Positions 17,394 to 25,517 of a stretch of 64,000 nt of DNA are shown piece after piece; the stretch's first letter is position 1, and the number at the start of each line of letters is the position of its first letter. The translations under genes were made by a program, and so were the position numbers. The DNA comes from Clostridiales bacterium. Its GTDB lineage: Bacteria > Bacillota > Clostridia > Oscillospirales > Oscillospiraceae. A model generated the notes under the pieces. That model did no database searches. It was not told the origin of the DNA and saw only the letters and a list, made by a program, of their open reading frames with translations. The DNA lies in contig QAMJ01000023.1 of NCBI GenBank assembly GCA_003150355.1, positions 62,001-126,000 on the forward strand, given 5' to 3'.

Positions 17394-19281
17394 CGTTTGC
17401 GGCCATTACGAGCCCCGCATAGAACATCGGGGCACGCCGGGCGTCCTTTCTCAGCTTGTACGGCATCAGACGCAGCCAATGCACAAGCTCGTGATAAAAT
17501 ATGCTTTTGACCTCCTGCGGGGTGAAGTGCTCTTCAAAATAGCACAGCAGGAAAGAATAGAGCCGGTCATATACGGCGGAGCGCGTATACACAAAGTCAA
17601 TGCTGCTGCCGGTGACGGACACGGAATCAGTCTTCATCATAAACTCGTACCCGCCGTGCAGGGACTGCAGGAGCTTTGCATAGTCCAGAAAGCTGGACTC
17701 ATGGATGTTGCCGGGGTTCGGGTCTATGAGATAGAAGCCGCCGTCGCCGCCGGTGCAGATGATGTTTTCTACCGTGAGGTCGCCGTGAATATCGCAGCAG
17801 GTGTCCCCAGCGAAGACGGCGGCAAGATGCTCAGGCTCGAACATACTTGCCAGGTACGGCAGGTTCAGATATTCCTTGTGGTTGATGGTCAGCGTGTCAT
17901 ACGACAGCAGCTCCGCAAGTACCCTCGAACCCATGATCGAGTTCAGGTTATCCGTCACCTTGGCGGAAATATACCGGCTGATATGTTCAGCGTCGGCAGG
18001 ACGCGCGTTCAGCACATGGAGCCTGCCGCGCACGCTCTCAAGCAGAGACGAGAGAACACGCTCCCCGGCCTGCACCGGGTGGGAGTGGATGTACTGGAAC
18101 ATACAGGAGCTGTCACTCTCATAGCGCATATCGTAGCAGCAGTATTCACTGCTGCGCTCGCTGCGGATGACCTCGCACAGGGGAAGTGTGCCGCTGTGCG
18201 CCGTCAGCCAGTCGAGCTGCCCGGCAAGCTTTTTCCCGTCGGCACCGAAAGCGTACTTACGGTAGAACATCTCATGGCTGTCCATGCACAGCAGTGTCGA
18301 GGCGTTTGAACCGGAGGAGCAGTCGCGGATTATGCTTATCCCGCGGTTGAGCTGGGTGAGCTTGCGCAGAAGCTCAGGATGGTCGGCGCTGAAATAATCG
18401 TCAAGGAAGTTGAGCTGATCCTTTTCGTCGAGCTGCGGGAGGATCTTGAGATATCCGCCGTCCACGGAAGATGTCTGCTTTTCGACTGTAGTAAAAGCTT
18501 TGGTGAGCGTCGCGGCGAACATTATCACCGACGGCAGCAGCGTATATACCGCGAGCCACAACTGCTCTTTCAGCACAGCCGAGCTTGAGGCGGCGACGGT
18601 CAGCGCACTGAGGTCGAGACTCGAGCGCGAGAACAGCGACAGGATGATCTCAACGAGCGCGTAGTCCGAGCCGAGGCGCTGCATGAACGCGGCAAACAGC
18701 GCGTATGAGCCTATGTAGAACACCCACATCCCGACCGTCTCGGCAAGGATCACGGCAAAGTTCACGCGGCGGATGTCCCGGAATGTGTTTATGAGCGTCC
18801 AGAAAAAGCGCTCTCCCTTGAGCTTGATATGGTCGTTGAACACGGAGCAGAGCCTGAGCGTGATGCGCTTTATCGCGGAGGAGAAAAGGTTCGCTATGAG
18901 CAGCAGCGCGAGCACCGCCGCGGCGGCGATATAGTAGAAGCGCGCGGATTCGCGCGCGGCGTCTCTTCCGACGTTTGAAAACGCGAGCACCGCGAACAGC
19001 AGCGCCACGACGATGAGGTCGAGAAAACGGTCGAGGATGACCGTCGCGAGCGAGAAGCCTATGCCGTTTTTCATGCGCTTGCCGGAATAGTACGCCCTGA
19101 AAACATCGCCGAGCTTGAACGGCACGAAGAAGTTGAGCGCATAGCCGAGCGCCATGGAGCGCAGCAGCGCCCCGGCGGGAGGGTGCTCGTATATCTTAAT
19201 GAAGCAGCTCCAGCGCATGAGACGTAGCGCGTGTCCAACCATGAGCAGGACTATGGAGCAGACGAACAGAAAGACCGTCAC
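17365..19281 (-). CDS. LPG-synthase-type flippase domain fused to an APH-fold kinase domain
   Basis: 638 residues in two parts. Residues 1 to about 275 form a polytopic membrane domain resembling the LPG_synthase_TM/AglD family, with F-F-V-P-F-K-L-G-D-V-F-R near residue 52 and D-R-F-L-D near 85. The rest is soluble and resembles aminoglycoside/choline kinases: H-G-D-L-T-V-E-N (H499 to N506, catalytic base D501) and a later I-D-P-N-P-G-N Mg-binding loop (D520), followed by a helical C-lobe. It therefore looks like a membrane-anchored small-molecule kinase. Its start overlaps the nucleotidyltransferase stop by 4 bases. The pairing of kinase and nucleotidyltransferase recalls LicA-LicC or AmgK-MurU, but the substrate is unknown. 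I do not know a described protein with this domain order. Confidence 0.8.
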   Translation of the reverse strand: MTVFLFVCSIVLLMVGHALRLMRWSCFIKIYEHPPAGALLRSMALGYALNFFVPFKLGDVFRAYYSGKRMKNGIGFSLATVILDRFLDLIVVALLFAVLAFSNVGRDAARESARFYYIAAAAVLALLLIANLFSSAIKRITLRLCSVFNDHIKLKGERFFWTLINTFRDIRRVNFAVILAETVGMWVFYIGSYALFAAFMQRLGSDYALVEIILSLFSRSSLDLSALTVAASSSAVLKEQLWLAVYTLLPSVIMFAATLTKAFTTVEKQTSSVDGGYLKILPQLDEKDQLNFLDDYFSADHPELLRKLTQLNRGISIIRDCSSGSNASTLLCMDSHEMFYRKYAFGADGKKLAGQLDWLTAHSGTLPLCEVIRSERSSEYCCYDMRYESDSSCMFQYIHSHPVQAGERVLSSLLESVRGRLHVLNARPADAEHISRYISAKVTDNLNSIMGSRVLAELLSYDTLTINHKEYLNLPYLASMFEPEHLAAVFAGDTCCDIHGDLTVENIICTGGDGGFYLIDPNPGNIHESSFLDYAKLLQSLHGGYEFMMKTDSVSVTGSSIDFVYTRSAVYDRLYSFLLCYFEEHFTPQEVKSIFYHELVHWLRLMPYKLRKDARRAPMFYAGLVMAANDVYNRFEKN

Positions 19282-20024
19282 GGCGCGTCCACCTCTTTGA
19301 GCCGATCATCAGCCGCGGCGGCAGAGTATTCCTCGGGTGTGCCGAAAGAGATGTGCAGGTCGGTCTCGAAAATTTTGACGTCCGCGCCGCCATCGATAAG
19401 GACGTTATAAACGCCGCTCATAAAAAATTCCTCATAGCTGCATGAGGTCAGGTACTTCTCTGCCGCCGAGACAAAGACCTCAGGGCGGGAGAAGTAATAC
19501 GCGCCGCAGATGGCGTGCGTGCTCACAGCCTGTTTCTCGACCGTATAGAGAACGCGGCCTGCCTCGTCAAGCTTTGCGAAGCTGTATTTCGGCACGTCGG
19601 AGGTGAAGGTCAGGAGCGCCGCGTCGGGGGCGGAGAAGTCACCGGCAGCGCAGAAATCATAAAAGTCACGGCAGACGAACATATGGTCGCAGTCGTTAAA
19701 GAGCAGGGGAGCGCCGCCGTCCAGCCCTTTGACGCCCTCAAGGCAGGTCATCACCGCGCCGGGGAGGACTTCGGGAATAACGACGATCCTTGCCTGAGGG
19801 TAGTATTCCTTTATTTTCTGGTCAATTTCAAAATGGTCTATATGTTCCTGAAGAACGACAAAGCTGATGTCTGCGACGTCGACGAACTTCATTACCGACT
19901 GCGCCGACCAATAGAAAAAGGGCTTGCCGTTAAGCTCGATGAGCGGCTTCGGCATGGAGTATCCATCCTTGAAGAAACGGTACCCGCGCCCGCCCATAGG
20001 CATGATGAGATGAAGCTTTTTCAT
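19278..20024 (-). CDS. Sugar-phosphate/headgroup nucleotidyltransferase
   Basis: A 248-residue nucleotidyltransferase-fold protein. The N-terminal nucleotide loop reads M-P-M-G-G-R-G-x-R-F (residues 8-17) with S-M-P-K-P-L-I next, and the metal-binding segment F-N-D-C-D lies near residue 105. It should join an NTP to a phosphorylated sugar or polyol. The ATG at 20024 shares one base with the stop of the GT2 gene (TAATG) and follows GGGAGG, so it is chosen over an in-frame upstream codon at 20039. Together with the adjacent kinase it could make an activated donor for the GT2 enzyme. Confidence 0.87.
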   Translation of the reverse strand: MKKLHLIMPMGGRGYRFFKDGYSMPKPLIELNGKPFFYWSAQSVMKFVDVADISFVVLQEHIDHFEIDQKIKEYYPQARIVVIPEVLPGAVMTCLEGVKGLDGGAPLLFNDCDHMFVCRDFYDFCAAGDFSAPDAALLTFTSDVPKYSFAKLDEAGRVLYTVEKQAVSTHAICGAYYFSRPEVFVSAAEKYLTSCSYEEFFMSGVYNVLIDGGADVKIFETDLHISFGTPEEYSAAAADDRLKEVDAP

Positions 20025-20824
20025 TATTCGCCCTCCCATTCAAAGACCGGCTGCGCGGTGTAGGCAGATATGACCTTGTCGCGGTATTCCCCGTCGAGGA
20101 ACGCGCGCTTATTGAAAGTGAAGCTCATAAGCATGCGCAGGGTCCTTGTCGCCTGGCTGAACATCTTCACGTTGCTGACCTGATCGTCCTCGCGCCAGCT
20201 TATCGGGAAGAAACGCTGCGACTGACCGAGCGGACCGGCGGCGAGCAGCATATAGCAGTTGAACATCAGGTTATCCTTGAAGCGGAGATAGTACCGGCTG
20301 CGCAGGGAGCTGACCTTATACATATTGAGCCCGGAGCCGAGATCGTACACCATGCGTCCCGCGCCGACGGAAAAGAGCAGGTCATACACCCGGTTCCCGA
20401 AAGTGCGGAATCTGGAGTAGCCCTCAAGGCTCGACCCTTTCATAAAGCGCGCGCCGAGGAAAGAATCGTACCGGGCATATTCGCGGCTTCTGAGATAAGG
20501 GAGGAGATTTGCGATACTGCCCTGATCGTCGCCGTGGAGGACGACAACATAGTCGTAAGCGTTATTGAGCGCGTAATCAAAGGCGACCTTGTGGGAGCCG
20601 CCGAGGCCGTAGTTCTCATCATTGCGCAGGAGCGTGACCGGGACGGCGGGGCGGTTGGCCTTGAGCCATTCTTTCACAGCCTGCTCGCCGTTATCAGTGC
20701 TGCGGTTATTGACGACGATAACAGCGGAAATGTATTCGCATACGGTCTTATCGAGCTGCGCAAGCACCCTGACGATCTGCTTTTCGCAGTTATACATGGG
20801 GATGAACAAAAGTATCTTATCCAC
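20024..20824 (-). CDS. Glycosyltransferase family 2
   Basis: A 266-residue GT-A fold enzyme. It begins with the usual I-P-M-Y-N-C-E strand, has N-N-R-S-T-D near residue 40 and the acidic H-G-D-D-Q motif (D99, D100) where GT2 enzymes bind the metal-nucleotide. There are no obvious C-terminal membrane helices, so it resembles soluble polyprenyl-phosphate-type glycosyltransferases. It is the first gene of the minus-strand envelope cluster and is read from the palindromic divergent promoter at 20862-20890. Acceptor and donor are not readable from sequence. Confidence 0.88.
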   Translation of the reverse strand: MDKILLFIPMYNCEKQIVRVLAQLDKTVCEYISAVIVVNNRSTDNGEQAVKEWLKANRPAVPVTLLRNDENYGLGGSHKVAFDYALNNAYDYVVVLHGDDQGSIANLLPYLRSREYARYDSFLGARFMKGSSLEGYSRFRTFGNRVYDLLFSVGAGRMVYDLGSGLNMYKVSSLRSRYYLRFKDNLMFNCYMLLAAGPLGQSQRFFPISWREDDQVSNVKMFSQATRTLRMLMSFTFNKRAFLDGEYRDKVISAYTAQPVFEWEGE

Positions 20825-20861
20825 GGTATTCTCCTTTTCTCCGCCAAACTATACAAGCGTC

Positions 20862-20890
20862 ATTATATAATGCTTTCGGGCTTAATGCAA
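20862..20890 (-). promoter_or_regulatory. Promoter of the GT2-GtrA envelope operon
   Basis: On the minus strand TTGCAT, 17 bases, TATAAT. Its -35 box lies in the left arm of the 31-base inverted repeat. Confidence 0.75.
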
Positions 20891-20910
20891 GCACAAGGCT
20901 TGCATTAAGC
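20880..20910. repeat. 31-base inverted repeat holding the -35 boxes of two divergent promoters
   Basis: Perfect 13-base arms (20880-20892 and 20898-20910) flank ACAAG. Each arm contains one TTGCAT -35 element, so the two promoters are back to back and symmetric around the repeat. A dimeric regulator bound here would control both directions. Confidence 0.75.
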
Positions 20911-20928
20911 GGCATTTCAGAGTATACT
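20900..20928 (+). promoter_or_regulatory. Promoter of the plus-strand membrane protein gene
   Basis: TTGCAT, 17 bases, TATACT. The -35 box is in the right arm of the inverted repeat. The predicted leader is about 140 bases. Confidence 0.7.
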
Positions 20929-20949
20929 ACGTCTGAAGAAGCTTGCACT

Positions 20950-20981
20950 GTTCCGCTTTCGCCTTGCGGCAAAAGCGGAAC
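20950..20981 (+). other. Stable hairpin in the 5' leader
   Basis: Fourteen-base arms (20950-20963 and 20968-20981) with one mismatch and a TTGC loop. No T run follows, so it is not a standard terminator; it could affect RNA stability or be a second operator. Confidence 0.5.
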
Positions 20982-21074
20982 TATGTGATCTCCTTCTTCC
21001 TTTTCGTCTTGACGGATTACGACACATCTGCCCAGAAAAATCAGAAACATAGATAGATATAGGTGGGGAACAAA

Positions 21075-22559
21075 GTGACAACAGAGCTTCTTTCTAAATA
21101 TAAAGTGGAGAAAAAATATTGGATAATTGGAGCATTTGCACTCATATACTGGCTGCTCAGCTTCTGGTGGGAGCGCTTCGCATTTTATGAGGGCGCGGCT
21201 GAGGCAAGACCCGTGACGCATATCGTCATAAAGCTGCTCACCCTTATCACAGTATATCTCACGGCGCTGTTTTTCACGAACGCCGTGCAGGGCTTCAAAG
21301 CGCGCGGCGCGGCGGCGCAGACACTCATATACGCGCTGCCGTTGTTTATTATCGTGACCGGCTTTTGGTCTGTATGCGGCGCTTACCCGTTTACCACTGG
21401 CGATCAGCTCAATATCCTTGAGGCCTCGCGTCATTACGAGACTATGAAGGGCTTCTTCAATTATTGGACGATGTACATACCCATGATTGCGATGAACATC
21501 GCCCCGTTCCCGGCGTTTACGGTCGTGTTCAAGATATGGCTCATGAGCCTTGCGGCTGGATACTGCGTTTACAGGCTCGTGCGCGTGACGGGGTCAAAGC
21601 TGAGCTTTCTGCTGTATCTGCCGTTTCTGCTGCCGCCGGGACTGTACCAGAGCTACAGCATCCATCGCTGCCCGATGTACACGGTGCTGTATCTGCTGTA
21701 TGCCTGCGTCCTGATATGTGACCATCTTGAAAAGAAAACCATCGGTACCGGAAAATTCCTGCGGCTCAGCTTTATGACCGCGGTGCTGACGCAGTGGCGC
21801 TCGGAGGGGATATACCTCCTCGTGCTCGGCCCGGTGCTGCTGTACTTTACCTATAAGCCGACGCTTGATGCAAAGAAAAAAGCGGCGGCGCTTGCGGCGA
21901 TGCTGCTGGTGCAGCTTGCAGTGTACCTGCCGTCGGCCTTTGACAAGGAGGAGAACGGCCACAGGGCGCTGCCGTTCTTTGAATACCTCATCACGAGCAT
22001 GGAGCGCAACGGGCTTGACAAGGAGAAGAACGCCGCGGATCTCGCCATAGTCAACAGGTACATTTCTGTCGATGCGATCCATGAGCTGAACGAGCGGCAG
22101 GGCGACTATAATTACAACGACAATATAATCATCTATTACGGCCTTGTCCCAGGCGCGACCGATCAGGACAAGGTGGATTTCCAAAATGCCGTCATAAGGC
22201 TGATGATCCATAACCCGCTGGTGTACATCCGCTCGCAGATAGGGGCGTGGCTGCACATCTCCAATGCTTTCCAGTATGAGCGCACGCTGGACTATGCCGC
22301 CAATATCTTCAAGAACCTATATGTCCCGACGGCGTGGCTGATCGGGCTGTGGGTATACATGCTTGTGAAAAAGCAGTGGTGCTATTGGTTTATTACCTCC
22401 GGGCATCTCTGCCATATGGCGATCACCACGGCGCTGCTGCCAGCGGCGTATTTCAAGTACTACTATTCCGAGTATATGTATGCCGCGCTCACCGCGACGC
22501 TTGCTGTCTGCTTCCTCGTAAAGCGGCACAGAGAAAAGAAGAACCGAACGGAGGCGTGA
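21075..22559 (+). CDS. Polytopic membrane protein, GT-C-like (unassigned)
   Basis: 494 residues with about twelve hydrophobic helices and a larger extracytoplasmic segment (about residues 285-390). The overall shape, with a large loop and a late short loop pair, is that of membrane-embedded GT-C glycosyltransferases or DUF6020-type proteins, but I see no diagnostic motif. The GTG at 21075 follows GGTGGGG at good spacing; a GTG at 21063 overlaps that site and is less likely. It is divergent from the GT2 operon and shares its palindromic promoter region, which suggests a role in the same surface polymer. Function is unknown. Confidence 0.75.
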   Translation: MTTELLSKYKVEKKYWIIGAFALIYWLLSFWWERFAFYEGAAEARPVTHIVIKLLTLITVYLTALFFTNAVQGFKARGAAAQTLIYALPLFIIVTGFWSVCGAYPFTTGDQLNILEASRHYETMKGFFNYWTMYIPMIAMNIAPFPAFTVVFKIWLMSLAAGYCVYRLVRVTGSKLSFLLYLPFLLPPGLYQSYSIHRCPMYTVLYLLYACVLICDHLEKKTIGTGKFLRLSFMTAVLTQWRSEGIYLLVLGPVLLYFTYKPTLDAKKKAAALAAMLLVQLAVYLPSAFDKEENGHRALPFFEYLITSMERNGLDKEKNAADLAIVNRYISVDAIHELNERQGDYNYNDNIIIYYGLVPGATDQDKVDFQNAVIRLMIHNPLVYIRSQIGAWLHISNAFQYERTLDYAANIFKNLYVPTAWLIGLWVYMLVKKQWCYWFITSGHLCHMAITTALLPAAYFKYYYSEYMYAALTATLAVCFLVKRHREKKNRTEA

Positions 22560-22560
22560 G

Positions 22561-22776
22561 ATGGATATAAATTCTTTGCTGTCCCTCAGGCAGGCGTGGC
22601 ACAGCTTCCGCCAGAACCACCCCAAATTCCCGGACTTTCTGAGAGCTGTCAAGGCCAAGGGCGCAGTGCCCGGCGCGGAGATAACGATCACTGTCAGCTA
22701 TCCTGACGGCGAGACGCTCAAGGCGGGGCTCAAGCTCAAGGAGTCGGACGCGGAGCTTATCAATAATCTTATATAA
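22561..22776 (+). CDS. Small conserved-looking hypothetical protein
   Basis: A 71-residue soluble protein. The N-terminal half is helical and basic (Q-A-W-x-x-F-x-x-N-H-P-K-F-P-x-F), and the second half looks like two beta strands and a helix. Its ATG comes one base after the stop of the membrane protein gene, and GGAGG lies inside that gene's end, so it is translated by coupling. The spacing and ribosome site argue for a real gene. I do not recognise a family. Confidence 0.65.
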   Translation: MDINSLLSLRQAWHSFRQNHPKFPDFLRAVKAKGAVPGAEITITVSYPDGETLKAGLKLKESDAELINNLI

Positions 22777-22789
22777 TAAAATCGTACAA

Positions 22790-22817
22790 CAGTGGCTGCC
22801 GAAAACGACAGCCACTG
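22790..22817 (+). terminator. Hairpin after the small gene
   Basis: CAGTGGCTG and its complement CAGCCACTG are separated by about 10 bases. Only a weak T stretch follows, so termination may be partial. Confidence 0.4.
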
Positions 22818-22843
22818 CGTTTGACAAAAGGCGGTGACGGGCA

Positions 22844-24922
22844 GTGCTGAGCTACGCGGAGTTCTGCGATAAATTCAATATCAGGCTCGATGCGCAGCAG
22901 GCGCAGGCGGTGCAGTGTACCGACAGGGCAGTGCTGCTGCTTGCCGTCCCCGGCAGCGGCAAGACGACGACGCTTATCACCCGCGCCGCGTATCTTGTCT
23001 ACTGCATGGGGATCGCGCCCGAGAACATCCTGACCATGACCTACACCATCGCTGCGAGCGCTGAAATGCGCACCCGCTTCTCTGCGATGTTTGGCGAGGA
23101 GTACGCGGCGCGGCTGGAGTTTCGCACGATAAACGGCGTATGCGATTCTATAATCAACAGATATGCGCGCCAGACCCGCGCGCAGCGCTTTGACCTTGTG
23201 TCCGACAACGGCGCGATGCTTGCCGAGGTCTTCCGCACGGTACGCGGCGAGTATCCCGAGGGCGGGGATATTAAGGAGTTGCAAAAGGCGATCACTTATA
23301 TTAAGAACATGCGTCTGCCGCGCGGTGAGATTGACGAACTGGACGCGGGCGGCATCGCCGTCGCGCCGGTATACGACGCTTACAGAGAGACGCTCAGACA
23401 GCGCGGGCTCATGGACTATGACGACCAGCTCGTCTTCGCGCGGCAGATACTGCTGAAGTACCCGGACATCCTCGGTGCGCTTCGGGAGCAGTATAAGTAT
23501 ATCTGCGTCGACGAGGCGCAGGACACCTCGAAGATACAGCATGAGATCATCCGCCTGCTCACCGGCGAGAGCGGGAGTATATTCATGGTGGGCGACGAAG
23601 ATCAAAGCATTTACGGCTTCCGCGCCGCGTACCCCGACGCGCTTATGAGCTTTGAGGGCGACTACGGCGGCGCGCGGGTGCTGCTGCTTGAGAGCAATTA
23701 CCGCTCAACACCGGAGATCACCGAGCCTGCTGACCGCTTCATTGCGAGAAACTCGGCGCGGCACGAAAAGCACATCCGCGCTGTGCGCGGCCATGGTGCT
23801 CCGATACGCACGGTCGCTCTCAGCGAGCGCGCTGCGCAGTATTCATACATATGCGCGATGACGGAGAATGACCCGCAGCGCGAGACGGCGGTGCTCTACC
23901 GGAATAACGACAGCGCCGTTGCGCTCATTGACTGGCTGGACAGGCGCGGCGTTCCGTTCAGGTGCCGCCGTGAGGAGAACTCTTTCTTTTTAAACCGCAC
24001 AGTAAGCGGCGTCAGGGACATTATGACGCTCGCGCTCGAACCGGGGAACGCCGAGGCTTTCATGCGCGTGTACAGCAAGTTCAGCCTGCCGGTGAGGCGC
24101 GAGACGGCGGAGCTTGCGGTGAGCCTGTACGGCGCGGGCAAGGCGGGTTCTCTCATTGCGGCGCTGGAGAGCGCATCAAAGGAGCAGCCGGACTGGCTCA
24201 GGGAACGCATCGCGGAGCTGCACGATAACTTTATCGCGCTCAGGACTGATACCGCCCGCGAAGCGCTCGACAGGATACGCTATAAGATGGGCTACGGCGG
24301 CTACGTCCTCAAGGACAGCGGGGACAAGGAGCGGATGTATCTGCTTTCTATCCTTGCCGCGCGGGAAAAGAACACGGAGAGCTTCCTGCAAAGGCTGCGG
24401 GAGCTGGAGAGTATTTCCTCGGAAAACCGATCAGCGGACAGCAAGCTCATCCTCAGCACGATACACAGCAGCAAGGGACTCGAATATGATCGCGTCATCA
24501 TTATCGACGCGCTGGACGGAATACTGCCGTCCGTGCCGTGCAGCGGCCGGCTTGACGATGAGCAGCGCAAGACCCTTGAAGAGGAGCGGCGGCTGTTCTA
24601 CGTCGCCGCGACCCGCGCAAAGAACGAGCTCATACTTATGACCTATCCGCGGCAGGGGACGAGCACCTTTATAGAGCAGTTCTTTGAAAAGCCGAAGCGT
24701 AGCCTCGGCGGCCTTACGCGACCGAATGTGACGCAGAAGACGTTGTGGGCGGTGAAGGATTATTTCCCAGGCACGCAGGTGGAGCACAGCGTCTTCGGAC
24801 AGGGGACGATCACCGAGGTAAAGGGTGAGCTTGCGACGGTTATATTCCGCAGCGGAGAGACGAAGAAACTAATGCTGCCGATCTGTATAGGAAATGGCCT
24901 TTTGAAATTGGTAAAAAAATAA
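22844..24922 (+). CDS. UvrD/PcrA-like SF1A ATP-dependent DNA helicase
   Basis: 692 residues, near UvrD/PcrA length. Helicase motifs appear in order: Walker A V-P-G-S-G-K-T-T (K40), Ia with T-Y-T-I-A-A, II V-D-E-A-Q-D, III G-D-E-D-Q-S-I-Y-G-F-R, IV N-Y-R-S, V H-S-S-K-G-L-E-Y-D, VI V-A-A-T-R-A-K. The C-terminus adds a short S-V-F-G-Q-G-T-I element like the Tudor-like tail of PcrA. The start is GTG at 22844 after AAGGCGG. A DNA repair or replication-restart helicase is the safe call; it may be a second paralogue rather than the housekeeping PcrA. Confidence 0.92.
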   Translation: MLSYAEFCDKFNIRLDAQQAQAVQCTDRAVLLLAVPGSGKTTTLITRAAYLVYCMGIAPENILTMTYTIAASAEMRTRFSAMFGEEYAARLEFRTINGVCDSIINRYARQTRAQRFDLVSDNGAMLAEVFRTVRGEYPEGGDIKELQKAITYIKNMRLPRGEIDELDAGGIAVAPVYDAYRETLRQRGLMDYDDQLVFARQILLKYPDILGALREQYKYICVDEAQDTSKIQHEIIRLLTGESGSIFMVGDEDQSIYGFRAAYPDALMSFEGDYGGARVLLLESNYRSTPEITEPADRFIARNSARHEKHIRAVRGHGAPIRTVALSERAAQYSYICAMTENDPQRETAVLYRNNDSAVALIDWLDRRGVPFRCRREENSFFLNRTVSGVRDIMTLALEPGNAEAFMRVYSKFSLPVRRETAELAVSLYGAGKAGSLIAALESASKEQPDWLRERIAELHDNFIALRTDTAREALDRIRYKMGYGGYVLKDSGDKERMYLLSILAAREKNTESFLQRLRELESISSENRSADSKLILSTIHSSKGLEYDRVIIIDALDGILPSVPCSGRLDDEQRKTLEEERRLFYVAATRAKNELILMTYPRQGTSTFIEQFFEKPKRSLGGLTRPNVTQKTLWAVKDYFPGTQVEHSVFGQGTITEVKGELATVIFRSGETKKLMLPICIGNGLLKLVKK

Positions 24923-24954
24923 TTCCGCATCACGCGATGCGGAATTATTTTTTT
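24913..24954. terminator. Bidirectional terminator between helicase and TIGR01440 genes
   Basis: A-rich left flank, a stem of about 17 pairs around CACG and a seven-T right flank between convergent genes. Confidence 0.9.
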
Positions 24955-25504
24955 ACTTCAGCTCTTCCTGATATCTCGCGCGTTCGCCGCCGATGAAGCG
25001 CGGCCTTGTGCGCGCACAGATAAGCACGGCCTCGCCGATCCTGTTAAGGCTCAGCCGCACAGGCACGGCGACGTCTTTCAGGTGCATCCCGATAAGCGTC
25101 GCGCCGATGTCCATACCAGCCTTGGCCTTGATGTGCTCGACTGCGGCGGGCTGCTCCAAATGCTCCCACACGGTCGTTGCGAAAGAGCCGCCGGCGTGCG
25201 CCCATGGGCGGACGTTCACGATATCGTAGCCGAACTTTTCGGCGGCCTCGGTCTCAAGGATGAGCGCACGGTTGAGGTGCTCGCAGCACTGGGCGGCAAG
25301 GTATATGCCGCGCTCATGGAGCACCGGGTATATCCCGTCGAACACGGCCTGCGCGGCCTCCATGCTCGAGCCCTTTCCGATGCGCGCGCCGACGACCTCG
25401 CTCGACGAACAGCCGACGACAAACAGATCACCGGCCTTGAGTCCTGCAACATCGAGCAGCTCCGTGACGGCCTGCTTTGCCTGAGCGGTGATTTCCTCGT
25501 ACAT
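24953..25504 (-). CDS. TIGR01440/DUF436 family protein (YwlG-like)
   Basis: A 183-residue soluble protein. The segments V-V-G-C-S-S-S-E-V near residue 30, A-A-Q-C-C-E-H-L-N-R-A near 70, N-V-R-P-W-A-H-A-G-G and late G-M-D-I-G-A-T-L-I-G-M-H-L are characteristic of this Firmicutes family, whose biochemical role is unknown. The ATG at 25504 follows AAAGGAG; an upstream in-frame codon at 25540 would run into the preceding gene. It lies 13 bases after the ECF S-component stop, so both are one operon. Confidence 0.85.
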   Translation of the reverse strand: MYEEITAQAKQAVTELLDVAGLKAGDLFVVGCSSSEVVGARIGKGSSMEAAQAVFDGIYPVLHERGIYLAAQCCEHLNRALILETEAAEKFGYDIVNVRPWAHAGGSFATTVWEHLEQPAAVEHIKAKAGMDIGATLIGMHLKDVAVPVRLSLNRIGEAVLICARTRPRFIGGERARYQEELK

Positions 25505-25517
25505 CTCGCGGCTCCTT

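Noticed and set aside
17326..18309. 327-codon plus-strand frame over the kinase-flippase gene
   Set aside because: No homology-type motifs; the minus strand carries kinase loops and membrane helices in one frame.
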